Shown here piece by piece: positions 1 to 5,268 of a DNA stretch of 5,268 nucleotides. The notes beneath the pieces are model-generated. The model was not told the origin of the DNA, ran no database searches, and worked only from the letters and a program-made list of their open reading frames with translations. Within the stretch, counting starts at the first letter, position 1. The number at the start of each line of letters is the position of its first letter. The DNA comes from an uncultured Bacillota bacterium (GTDB taxonomy: Bacteria; Bacillota_I; Bacilli_A; RF39; UBA660), in contig CANDCB010000083.1 in the NCBI GenBank assembly GCA_947383065.1, positions 1-5,268 on the forward strand, in the 5' to 3' direction. A program made the translations under genes and the position numbers.

Positions 1-14
1 TGCTCTTCCGATCT
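1..14. other. Illumina adapter remnant at contig end
   Basis: The first 14 bases (TGCTCTTCCGATCT) equal the 3' end of the standard Illumina Read 2 adapter. The 13 bases after the first are shared by the Read 1 and Read 2 adapters; the leading T fits Read 2, since Read 1 has C there. This is untrimmed library sequence, not genome. Genomic sequence probably starts at about position 15, so the promoter and most of the leader of the following cold-shock gene are missing. Confidence 0.93.
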
Positions 15-42
15 TAATAATTATCTATTAGAAATATTATGT

Positions 43-49
43 AAGGAGG
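43..49 (+). promoter_or_regulatory. Ribosome binding site of the cold-shock gene
   Basis: AAGGAGG lies 4 nt before the ATG at 54, a strong match to the 16S anti-Shine-Dalgarno sequence. It fixes the start of the cold-shock gene. A TATTAT box at 35-40 resembles a -10 element, but a transcript starting from it would begin inside this site, so it is not called as a promoter. Confidence 0.85.
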
Positions 50-53
50 ATTT

Positions 54-269
54 ATGAACACTGGTATTGTAAAATTTTTTAACAGCGAAAAAGGCTTTGG
101 CTTCATTACTGACGACACAACAAAAAAAGATATATTTGTACATTTTTCAAGTATTAACATTGATGGTTATAAAACACTTGAAGAAGGTCAAAAAGTATCT
201 TATAGTATTGAACAAGATCCTAAAGACGAAACAAAATCTAGAGCTGTAAACGTCACAATAATTAAATAG
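54..269 (+). CDS. Cold-shock domain protein (CspA/CspB family)
   Basis: This is a single-domain cold-shock protein of 71 residues; the family is usually 65-70. It is a small five-stranded beta-barrel that binds single-stranded RNA and DNA and acts in the cytoplasm as an RNA chaperone. Both RNA-binding motifs are present: RNP1 KGFGFI at 13-18 and RNP2 DIFVHF at 26-31, followed by the typical [14 protein letters not shown] stretch. Oddities are Phe at position 8, where most Csps have Trp (VKWFN becomes VKFFN), and a slightly longer loop before RNP2 (about 19-25). The gene is on the opposite strand to everything else here and converges on the glycosylase gene. Its promoter and any cold-responsive leader are lost at the contig end, so regulation cannot be read. 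The paralogue letter (cspA, cspB and so on) cannot be assigned. Confidence 0.95.
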   Translation: MNTGIVKFFNSEKGFGFITDDTTKKDIFVHFSSINIDGYKTLEEGQKVSYSIEQDPKDETKSRAVNVTIIK

Positions 270-305
270 AACATAACAAATTACGTTATGTTCTTTATAT
301 TTTCT
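268..305 (+). terminator. Hairpin terminator, probably bidirectional
   Basis: A perfect 10-bp inverted repeat (AGAACATAAC at 268-277, GTTATGTTCT at 285-294) with a 7-nt loop begins within the cold-shock stop codon and is followed by a T-rich run to about 305. It sits between convergent genes, and an AT-rich tract also flanks it on the other side, so it may end transcripts from both directions. The stem has only 3 G-C pairs and the T tract is interrupted by A, so strength is uncertain. Confidence 0.65.
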
Positions 306-311
306 AAATTA

Positions 312-809
312 CTATTTATTAATTACTTCTTTAATTTTACTATATTCTCTTAACAACTTATCTTCAATACCTTTAGGACAATTAGCAGGCGAAGTACTAG
401 GTAAACAAATCGATTCTATACCTGTTTTAGGATAAATCAATTTTTGATATAACTTATATGCTGTCTTACCAGTAGTAAAAATATATTGTATCTTCGATTT
501 ATTTAATATCAAAGTCAAATCATTAGGAACCGGATTTTTTATTGAACTATCACTCGACGCTTCAATATCACAACTTTTTAAAACATCAAACAAAGCAATT
601 TTATGTTCCAATAAAAATTTAATTTTTTCTTCTTTACTATCACCAATTTCACATTCAAAAACTCTTGACAAAGTCTTCCAAAATCTATTTTTAGGATGTG
701 CATAATAAAATCTTTCTTCTCTTGATTTTAAAGATGGCATTGTTCCTAATATCAACACCTCTGAATCCTTATCATATATTGGCTCTAATGGATGAATTAT
801 ATTTAACAT
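312..809 (-). CDS. Hypoxanthine/deaminated-base DNA glycosylase (UDG superfamily family 6)
   Basis: This predicted base-excision repair enzyme removes deaminated bases, chiefly hypoxanthine (deoxyinosine), from DNA and leaves an abasic site. From the ATG at 809 it is 165 residues, normal for the family. Seen directly: motif 1 LILGTMPS at about 19-26; the family signature FYYAHPKNRFWK at 34-45, with Asn41 aligned to the Asn held to be catalytic in characterised family 6 enzymes; and motif 2 LPSTSPAN at 136-143. The open frame extends 3 codons upstream to a GTG, but that GTG lies inside the Shine-Dalgarno-like GGGGTG, so the ATG is preferred. It is last of a five-gene minus-strand run, 23 nt after the EEP gene. 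It ends in TAG just before a hairpin shared with the convergent cold-shock gene. A Mug-type mismatch uracil glycosylase is less likely because the FYYAHPxNRFW signature is that of the deoxyinosine group. True substrate range cannot be read from sequence. Confidence 0.88.
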   Translation of the reverse strand: MLNIIHPLEPIYDKDSEVLILGTMPSLKSREERFYYAHPKNRFWKTLSRVFECEIGDSKEEKIKFLLEHKIALFDVLKSCDIEASSDSSIKNPVPNDLTLILNKSKIQYIFTTGKTAYKLYQKLIYPKTGIESICLPSTSPANCPKGIEDKLLREYSKIKEVINK

Positions 810-815
810 TTGCAA

Positions 816-821
816 CACCCC
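816..821 (-). promoter_or_regulatory. Ribosome binding site deciding the glycosylase start
   Basis: On the minus strand GGGGTG stands 6 nt before the ATG at 809-807. It overlaps the alternative GTG start at 818-816, which has no site of its own. This favours the 165-residue form over the 168-residue one. Confidence 0.6.
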
Positions 822-832
822 ATCAAATTTAA

Positions 833-1612
833 TTATATTTCAAAATCTAAAATTATAGGCAAATGATCACTATCAGCATTATCTAATACCATAAAATCAT
901 TTACTTTAACTTTATCATTTATAAATACATAATCACAAACCATATTCCCTTTATCCAAATCATCATTAAATTTAGGTCTTGTACTCTTTATATTATACTT
1001 TTTTATTAAATTTATTAATTGTTCATCTAATAATTTTATACTATCGGTATCGGGTAATAAATTAAAATCACCAACAACAATAACTGGTATATCCTTTCTT
1101 ATTCTAGACAAAATAAATTCCGATTGAGCAAGCGTTCTTAAATCGCCAATTTTACCTTTATTCCATATTCCATGAACATTAATAATTTGTAATTCTTTAC
1201 CCCCAACATCAAGTAAAACATTCTGAATTGATCTACACCAATCATCTTCTTTAAAATTAGTTGCATCATAATTATCCCTATATTCATTATAGTAAAATTC
1301 ATTACTACTTTTAAGAATTTCATACCTAGATAATATTAAAGAACCTTGTTCTGCTAATCCACCAAAATCCCTTATTACTTCCCCATTATCTGTTATACAA
1401 TCAGCCACATATAAAGGAGCAAAAAAAGAATTAGAATAGCCACTACACAATACCAATTCATTTTTAGATTTATACATATCAAAACAATCTTCACTTAAGG
1501 CATTCATTGCTTCTTGAAACGTACAAATTTCAGCATCAACTTTCTTAACTAAATCTAAAACTTTACTTGTATTATCAATTTTAATTCCAATATTAAGATT
1601 TAATAATTTCAT
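833..1612 (-). CDS. Endonuclease/exonuclease/phosphatase (EEP) family protein
   Basis: This is a metal-dependent phosphodiesterase or phosphatase of the DNase I / exonuclease III / Ape1 fold, 259 residues from the ATG at 1612. The core motifs appear in order: N-terminal strand LLNLNIG with metal-site Asn7; FQEA with Glu34; INVHG with His147; VVGDFN with Asp182 and Asn184; CDYVFIN at 226-232; and terminal SDHLPI with Asp249-His250. All residues expected of an active EEP enzyme are therefore present. No signal peptide or membrane segment is seen, so it should act in the cytoplasm. It lies 57 nt after the phosphoesterase-polymerase gene and 23 nt before the glycosylase gene, on the same strand. 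A role in DNA repair, such as cutting at abasic sites or trimming 3' ends, is inferred from this context only. EEP proteins also include RNA, lipid and nucleotide phosphatases, and it lacks a clear ExoIII-type signature that would name it. Confidence 0.88.
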   Translation of the reverse strand: MKLLNLNIGIKIDNTSKVLDLVKKVDAEICTFQEAMNALSEDCFDMYKSKNELVLCSGYSNSFFAPLYVADCITDNGEVIRDFGGLAEQGSLILSRYEILKSSNEFYYNEYRDNYDATNFKEDDWCRSIQNVLLDVGGKELQIINVHGIWNKGKIGDLRTLAQSEFILSRIRKDIPVIVVGDFNLLPDTDSIKLLDEQLINLIKKYNIKSTRPKFNDDLDKGNMVCDYVFINDKVKVNDFMVLDNADSDHLPIILDFEI

Positions 1613-1618
1613 CTTTAT

Positions 1619-1625
1619 CCTCCCC
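1619..1625 (-). promoter_or_regulatory. Ribosome binding site deciding the EEP gene start
   Basis: On the minus strand GGGGAGG lies 6 nt before the ATG at 1612-1610. The open frame can be extended five codons to a TTG at 1627-1625, but that codon overlaps this site, so the ATG is the credible start. Confidence 0.85.
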
Positions 1626-1669
1626 AAATAACTATAACATAAAATTTATAAATAAAAGATAAAATTATA

Positions 1670-3052
1670 TTAATCATTAAAAAAATTTTGCCAAGGATTT
1701 TTTTTCTTTAAACGTTCCTTTATATTTTTTATCGTTATATCATCAGGTTTAATTTTATCTAATTCTTTCCAAAATATCGGACATGAAACAGCAGCCTTCT
1801 TCTTTAACCTTAAGGAGTATGGTGCTACACTTGTTGCCCCCTCTTTATTTCTAAAATAATCTATAAATATCTTATTTTTTCTTTTCTCCTTACGCATATT
1901 AGTTGTATATTTTTCTGGCCAATTTAAAACCATAACATTAGCTATATCTTCAGCAATTTTTTCACACTTTTTCCATGATATCATACATAGTGGTACATAA
2001 ATATGATATCCCTTTCCCCCACTAGTTTTTAGATAAGCTTTAAGTCCTAAATCATCTAATATACTTTTTAAATCTTTCACCCCATCTCTTACTTTTTTTA
2101 AAGAAAGACCTTCATCAGGATCCAAATCAAAAACTAATATATCTGGCTTCTTATAACTTTTTTGTTTACTACCCCAAATATGAAACTCATAACTATTCAT
2201 TTGCACTTCTTCCAATAAGCCGTTACCATTTTTAATAAAATAATAATCTGTTGCTTCCCCATTTTTATCTTTTAAAACTTTCTTTCCTATATTATTACTT
2301 AAAGTATTTAGATGCTTCATAAAAAAAATTTCATTATCTATGCCATTAGGAGCTCTAACAGTACTAATAAGCCTATCTTCTAAAAAAGGCATCATCCTTT
2401 TAACTACAAGTTTATAATAATCCATTATATCCTGTTTAGTAACACGTTCCTTTTTAAATATTATCTTATCAGGATTACTAACTAATATACTTTTAAGTTT
2501 ATTACTTTCTTTCCCTTCTATTTCTTCCATTGTTTTACCACTTTTAATACTCGTTTTATAATTATTTATTGAATTTTTATTTACATACTCATCTTTTTCT
2601 TTAATTACCAACCAATTATCTTCTTTAAATTTAACTAAAGCCCAACTACCTTTCAAACGTTCACCATTTAAAGTAAATTTAATTGGTCCATTAACAAAAT
2701 CAATATTCCGATTTTTATAAGGCTGCCAAGTTCCTCTATCAAATAACATAACAACCCCTGCGCCATACTCTCCTTTAGGTATCACGCCCTCAAAATTACC
2801 ATAACTTAAAGGATGATCCTCTACTTTTATTGCTAACCTTTTATCTTGCGTTCTAAAAGATAAACCTTTAGGAACAGCAAAACTCACATAAACTCCATCA
2901 TACTCTAACCTTAAATCATAATGATCTTTTCTTGCTAAATGATGTTGAATAACAAACTTTAATTTTTTATTACTACTTTTTTTTATCTTACCAACTGGCT
3001 CTTTTGTTTTTGTAAAATTTCTTTTATCATTATATTTTTTTAAACTTGTCAT
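1670..3052 (-). CDS. LigD-type 3'-phosphoesterase and primase/polymerase fusion (no ligase domain)
   Basis: A 460-residue protein carries two of the three LigD activities. The 3'-phosphoesterase (PE) domain spans about 1-155. It has His38, His44, Asp46, Arg48, His80 and Tyr84, each at the same spacing as the active-site set of Pseudomonas LigD (His42, His48, Asp50, Arg52, His84, Tyr88), plus Lys62 and Arg72. This domain removes 3'-phosphates and terminal ribonucleotides at breaks. A linker with SGKTMEEI (171-178), typical of the end of PE domains, leads to the polymerase domain (about 185-460), an archaeo-eukaryotic primase fold. Its DLDPD carries the catalytic Asp309 and Asp311, TSGGKGYHIYVPL has His350, and FIDYF has Asp398. 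It fills gaps and adds (ribo)nucleotides during NHEJ. The ligase is a separate gene 10 nt upstream, whereas most bacterial LigD proteins carry Lig and Pol on one chain. A strong ribosome binding site fixes the start. One possible change is Asn12, where LigD usually has Asp. Confidence 0.93.
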   Translation of the reverse strand: MTSLKKYNDKRNFTKTKEPVGKIKKSSNKKLKFVIQHHLARKDHYDLRLEYDGVYVSFAVPKGLSFRTQDKRLAIKVEDHPLSYGNFEGVIPKGEYGAGVVMLFDRGTWQPYKNRNIDFVNGPIKFTLNGERLKGSWALVKFKEDNWLVIKEKDEYVNKNSINNYKTSIKSGKTMEEIEGKESNKLKSILVSNPDKIIFKKERVTKQDIMDYYKLVVKRMMPFLEDRLISTVRAPNGIDNEIFFMKHLNTLSNNIGKKVLKDKNGEATDYYFIKNGNGLLEEVQMNSYEFHIWGSKQKSYKKPDILVFDLDPDEGLSLKKVRDGVKDLKSILDDLGLKAYLKTSGGKGYHIYVPLCMISWKKCEKIAEDIANVMVLNWPEKYTTNMRKEKRKNKIFIDYFRNKEGATSVAPYSLRLKKKAAVSCPIFWKELDKIKPDDITIKNIKERLKKKNPWQNFFND

Positions 3053-3057
3053 TACAA

Positions 3058-3064
3058 ACCTCCT
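3058..3064 (-). promoter_or_regulatory. Ribosome binding site overlapping the ligase stop codon
   Basis: AGGAGGT on the minus strand stands 5 nt before the ATG at 3052. The ligase stop TAG (3065-3063) reads into it as TAGGAGGT, so a ribosome ending the ligase sits on the binding site for the next gene. This suggests coupled translation of the ligase and the phosphoesterase-polymerase. Confidence 0.88.
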
Positions 3065-3959
3065 ATATATCTTTAAAAACAGGATGCCTTAAATGATTCC
3101 CTTTTGTTCGTTCCAAATAAGCAACATGACATGTAATAACTGGTTTAACAAAAAAGATATCTTCATTAAAATCATTAAAATAATTTTTAGTTTCTTTTAA
3201 TTTTAAAACCTTATTATAAATACTTATTTTTTTCCCAATTGAGACTTTTCCAACAAAATGAAAGATTTTTCTATCATCACTATATTCACCTAATGCTAAA
3301 GATAAAATCCCATTTTTCTTTTTTTCATAACCACCTATCAAAAACTCATCACGTTGTATATTTTTTATTTTAATAAAATCATCAGTTCTTTTATTTATAT
3401 AATACTTACCATCTTTTAATTTTGCTACAATACCTTCTAAATCCATTTTACACACAGTATCAAACAACTTAATCCCTTTATGAAAAACCATTTGTGTTTT
3501 AACAAATTCCCCACTATCATCATATTTTTCTAAAATCTTTTTCCTTTCTAATAATGGTAAATCGGTTAAATCTTTATTTTCATAAAGTACATCAAAACAA
3601 ACAAAAACAACAGGATTTTCTAAAGATTCTCTTAAAATACGATTCTTATCTTTAATACGTATTCTTGTTTGTAAATCAGCTATTGATGGTTTTCCATCAA
3701 CAAAAGAGGCAATCTCTCCATCAAAAATAACTCTTTTTCCTTTAGGAACTAATTTTTTTATATTTTGTAACTCTGGAAATAAATTAGTTAAATCTTGCTT
3801 ATTCCTGCTTTGAACATAAATCTCTTTATTAGTCGCAAAAACTACTGCTCTAAAACCATCAAATTTAAGCTCAAAAATATAGTCACTTGAATCAAATGGT
3901 TTAGCAATTTCTTTTAACAACATCGGTTTCCAATTTCGCTCTTTCCATATATTAATCAT
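3063..3959 (-). CDS. ATP-dependent DNA ligase, stand-alone LigD-type ligase domain
   Basis: A compact 298-residue NHEJ ligase made of a nucleotidyltransferase domain and an OB-fold, with no extra DNA-binding domain. Seen in order: KPML near the N-terminus (11-14); motif I ELKFDGFR with the AMP-accepting Lys32; SRNKQDLTNLFPEL (51-64); motif III VIFDGEI (77-83); motif IIIa FVCFDVLY (119-126); motif IV LEGIVAK (174-180); motif V FIKIKN with Lys197 and Lys199; and a C-terminal YLERTKGNHLRHPVF, typical of LigD-type OB domains. It seals nicks and broken ends using ATP, acting with Ku. The ATG directly follows the Ku stop (TAAATG) and no good Shine-Dalgarno site precedes it, so it is probably translated by re-initiation after Ku. 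Motif V has Phe195 where LigD proteins usually have Trp, a mild change. A downstream ATG (codon 13) would cut into the conserved KPM and is not preferred. Confidence 0.94.
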   Translation of the reverse strand: MINIWKERNWKPMLLKEIAKPFDSSDYIFELKFDGFRAVVFATNKEIYVQSRNKQDLTNLFPELQNIKKLVPKGKRVIFDGEIASFVDGKPSIADLQTRIRIKDKNRILRESLENPVVFVCFDVLYENKDLTDLPLLERKKILEKYDDSGEFVKTQMVFHKGIKLFDTVCKMDLEGIVAKLKDGKYYINKRTDDFIKIKNIQRDEFLIGGYEKKKNGILSLALGEYSDDRKIFHFVGKVSIGKKISIYNKVLKLKETKNYFNDFNEDIFFVKPVITCHVAYLERTKGNHLRHPVFKDI

Positions 3960-4703
3960 TTACTTTTTCAAACTCTTTTCCAAGGCTTCCATTAAATCAC
4001 TAATCTGTTTCTTACTTTTTTTCTTAACCGATTTAATTGTTTTTCCATCTAATTTATCTTCAATTGCTTTTCTTATATTATTCTGATATTCATCTTTATA
4101 TTTACCAGGCTCAAATTTCCCCTTTAAAGAATTTATAAGTTGCATCGCTAAATCTAACTCTTTATCATCTATTTTATAATCACTACTATCTTTTCTTTCA
4201 TGCACTTCTTCTTCAAAATATAATGTTGTTAAAATTATATTCTGTTCATTAAACCTTAAAATACAATAATAAAACTTACTTCCAATAACTGTCTTCGCTA
4301 AAGCAACTAACTTACTCTTTTTAAGAGCTTCACAAAACAAATAATAAGCTTTACCTTTACCTTCCACATCAATATCATAACTTTTTTCAAAATACATTGG
4401 ATCAATATCTTTTAAAGAAATAAAAGATATTATATCAATTTCTTTTTCATTTTCTGGTTTTAATTTATTAAGTTCTTCTTTTTGAAAAACTATATATTTA
4501 TTTTGTTCATACTCATAACCCTTAACCAATTCAGCTTCTTTAACCTTAGTTTTACATTTAGAACAATACTTTATATAACTAATTCTATTACCACATTTTT
4601 CATGTAATTGATTAAAAGATGTATCATTATTTCTTATAATAGGATTCATCACAACAGGAATATTTACTAAAGCAAAATTAATACTACTATGTATATTTGG
4701 CAT
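3960..4703 (-). CDS. ku: Bacterial Ku, DNA end-binding protein of NHEJ
   Basis: Homodimeric Ku threads onto double-strand DNA ends, protects them and recruits LigD-type ligase. From the ATG at 4703 the protein has 247 residues, slightly shorter than typical bacterial Ku. The family start SSINFALVNIPV (6-17) matches the usual SISFGLVNIPV, and ELVKGYEYE, then DIDPMYFEKSY, then GKAYYLFCEAL follow in the expected order. His34, Cys37, Cys47 and Cys50 (H-x2-C-x9-C-x2-C) could bind zinc, as proposed for a zinc-ribbon-like part of Ku. The C-terminal tail (about 217-247) is Lys-rich and probably helical; in other bacteria the Ku C-terminus contacts LigD and DNA. An upstream ATG at 4715 adds four residues (MVKI) but lacks a ribosome binding site. 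It is the first gene of the repair run: the ligase ATG follows its TAA directly, and the transporter terminator lies upstream. Confidence 0.95.
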   Translation of the reverse strand: MPNIHSSINFALVNIPVVMNPIIRNNDTSFNQLHEKCGNRISYIKYCSKCKTKVKEAELVKGYEYEQNKYIVFQKEELNKLKPENEKEIDIISFISLKDIDPMYFEKSYDIDVEGKGKAYYLFCEALKKSKLVALAKTVIGSKFYYCILRFNEQNIILTTLYFEEEVHERKDSSDYKIDDKELDLAMQLINSLKGKFEPGKYKDEYQNNIRKAIEDKLDGKTIKSVKKKSKKQISDLMEALEKSLKK

Positions 4704-4706
4704 AAT

Positions 4707-4713
4707 CTTCACC
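4707..4713 (-). promoter_or_regulatory. Ribosome binding site deciding the Ku start
   Basis: GGTGAAG on the minus strand includes GGTGA, part of the extended Shine-Dalgarno consensus, 5 nt before the ATG at 4703. The alternative ATG at 4715-4713 overlaps it and has only AT-rich sequence in front. The shorter start also gives the usual Ku N-terminus. Confidence 0.6.
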
Positions 4714-4750
4714 ATTTATATTATTTATTATTTTCTATAAATTATGTATT

Positions 4751-4771
4751 AAAAAAAGCACCTAAGTGCTT
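4751..4771 (-). terminator. Intrinsic terminator of the CDF transporter gene
   Basis: On the minus strand AAGCAC (4771-4766), loop TTAG, GTGCTT (4761-4756) forms a perfect 6-bp stem running into a run of seven T (4757-4751). It overlaps the transporter's TAA stop. It separates the transporter from the repair operon, so Ku probably has its own promoter in the 4704-4750 gap. That gap is almost pure A and T, and no convincing -35/-10 pair can be picked out. Confidence 0.85.
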
Positions 4772-5268
4772 AATCTAACTTATTTGTAACATTTATAGAA
4801 ACATATTTAATTTTTAATGATCTATGCCTAAGAATATCTTTTTTTATTTCTTCTTCAATCTTTGTAACTTTAAAAAGACTTAAATTTGCATCTAATTCTA
4901 ATCCTAATTGCAACTTATAATAAGAACCATATTCTATTAATATAATATCAAAATCCTTTACTTCTTTTCTTTGACTAATTAACTCTTTAACTTTTGCTAT
5001 CTGTTCTTCATTATCCTCTACTTCTCCAATAAGTAACAAAGAATTATCTATAATAATTAATATAGCCATTCTAAATATAATAAAACCAATCAATATTGTC
5101 CCTACAATATCTGCATACTTTAAAAATGTTAACTTATTAGAAAATTGTAATAATATAGTTATTATCATTACTCCTATTGTTGAATATAAATCAGCTTTTG
5201 ATTCTGAAACCGAAGTAACTAATAATTGACTATTTATTTTAATTCCAATTTTATTCATAATATATATA
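4770..5268 (-). CDS. Cation diffusion facilitator (CDF) family transporter, 3' part
   Basis: This is the C-terminal part of a metal cation efflux protein of the CDF type; 162 residues follow the first Met, against about 290 in the family. The frame stays open to the window edge, no ribosome binding site precedes the Met at 5258, and TM1-4 are absent, so the gene is cut by the contig end. Visible parts are the KINSQLLVTSVSESKADLYST stretch at 7-27 (TM5 start; given from K7), a Leu/Ile-rich TM5 to about 39, TM6 at about 49-70 with conserved Asp50, then a soluble alpha/beta C-terminal domain (about 80-160) facing the cytoplasm. Metal site: the TM5 HxxxD pair of zinc exporters reads Glu19-xxx-Asp23. 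The usual His residues of the C-terminal domain are also missing (Lys130-Val131, Asn156). Substrate metal is therefore unclear and may not be zinc. It ends in a strong terminator and is probably a separate unit from the repair genes. Confidence 0.82.
   Translation of the reverse strand, partial: IYIMNKIGIKINSQLLVTSVSESKADLYSTIGVMIITILLQFSNKLTFLKYADIVGTILIGFIIFRMAILIIIDNSLLLIGEVEDNEEQIAKVKELISQRKEVKDFDIILIEYGSYYKLQLGLELDANLSLFKVTKIEEEIKKDILRHRSLKIKYVSINVTNKLD

Noticed and set aside
35..40. TATTAT as a -10 promoter box for the cold-shock gene
   Set aside because: Transcription from it would start inside the ribosome binding site, and the matching -35 region would fall on adapter sequence.
810..818. 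GTG start giving the glycosylase three extra residues
   Set aside because: The GTG lies within the GGGGTG ribosome binding site of the ATG at 809, and family members begin shortly before the HPxxPIYD stretch.
1138..1323. Open frame of 61 codons on the minus strand
   Set aside because: It lies wholly inside the EEP gene in another frame on the same strand, has no ribosome binding site and shows no recognisable motif. It is a shadow of the EEP gene.
1613..1627. TTG start giving the EEP protein five extra residues
   Set aside because: The TTG overlaps the GGGGAGG ribosome binding site, which points to the ATG at 1612.
1613..1669. Terminator between PE-Pol and the EEP gene
   Set aside because: The 57-nt gap is AT-rich, but no stable inverted repeat followed by a T run was found on the minus strand.
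4704..4750. Promoter for the Ku operon
   Set aside because: A promoter is expected after the terminator, but the gap is nearly all A and T. Several -10-like strings occur by chance, and no -35 box with proper spacing stands out.
5255..5268. Met at 5258 as the true start of a short 162-residue transporter
   Set aside because: No ribosome binding site is present, the frame remains open to the edge, and the protein would begin in the middle of the CDF fold without TM1-4.
5259..5268. AT dinucleotide repeat as a biological repeat element
   Set aside because: It is only about ten bases of low complexity at a contig break and more likely reflects where the assembly stopped.

Overview
The window looks like a complete small assembly contig from a very AT-rich, low-GC Gram-positive-type bacterium (Bacillota or a relative). 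Reasons: the base composition, strong AGGAGG-type ribosome binding sites, AT-rich codon choice, and all Trp encoded by TGG with no in-frame TGA, so the standard bacterial code applies. The first 14 bases match the end of the Illumina Read 2 adapter, and the far end breaks inside a gene in an AT-repeat. Both ends therefore look like assembly ends, not biological boundaries.

Layout. A cold-shock protein gene (54-269, +) is followed by a 10-bp perfect hairpin that separates it from a convergent set of genes. Everything else is on the minus strand. Reading in the direction of transcription (right to left): the 3' part of a cation diffusion facilitator (CDF) transporter, cut by the window edge and closed by a clear intrinsic terminator; then Ku; a compact ATP-dependent DNA ligase of the LigD type; a two-domain LigD-type 3'-phosphoesterase plus primase/polymerase protein; an endonuclease/exonuclease/phosphatase (EEP) fold protein; and a hypoxanthine/deaminated-base DNA glycosylase of UDG family 6.

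How they work together. Ku, ligase and phosphoesterase-polymerase make a full bacterial non-homologous end-joining (NHEJ) kit: Ku binds broken ends, the phosphoesterase cleans 3' ends, the polymerase fills or extends them, and the ligase seals. What LigD usually carries on one chain is split here over two proteins. Ku and ligase abut (TAAATG), and the ligase stop sits inside the Shine-Dalgarno site of the next gene, so these three are very likely one translationally coupled operon. The EEP protein and the glycosylase follow on the same strand at short distances with no visible terminator between them. This suggests a combined double-strand-break and base-damage repair operon; their involvement in the same pathway is inference.

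Starts were re-chosen for Ku, the EEP protein and the glycosylase because the longest open frames begin upstream of, or inside, the ribosome binding site. No RNA genes, CRISPR arrays, insertion sequences or phage genes were seen.
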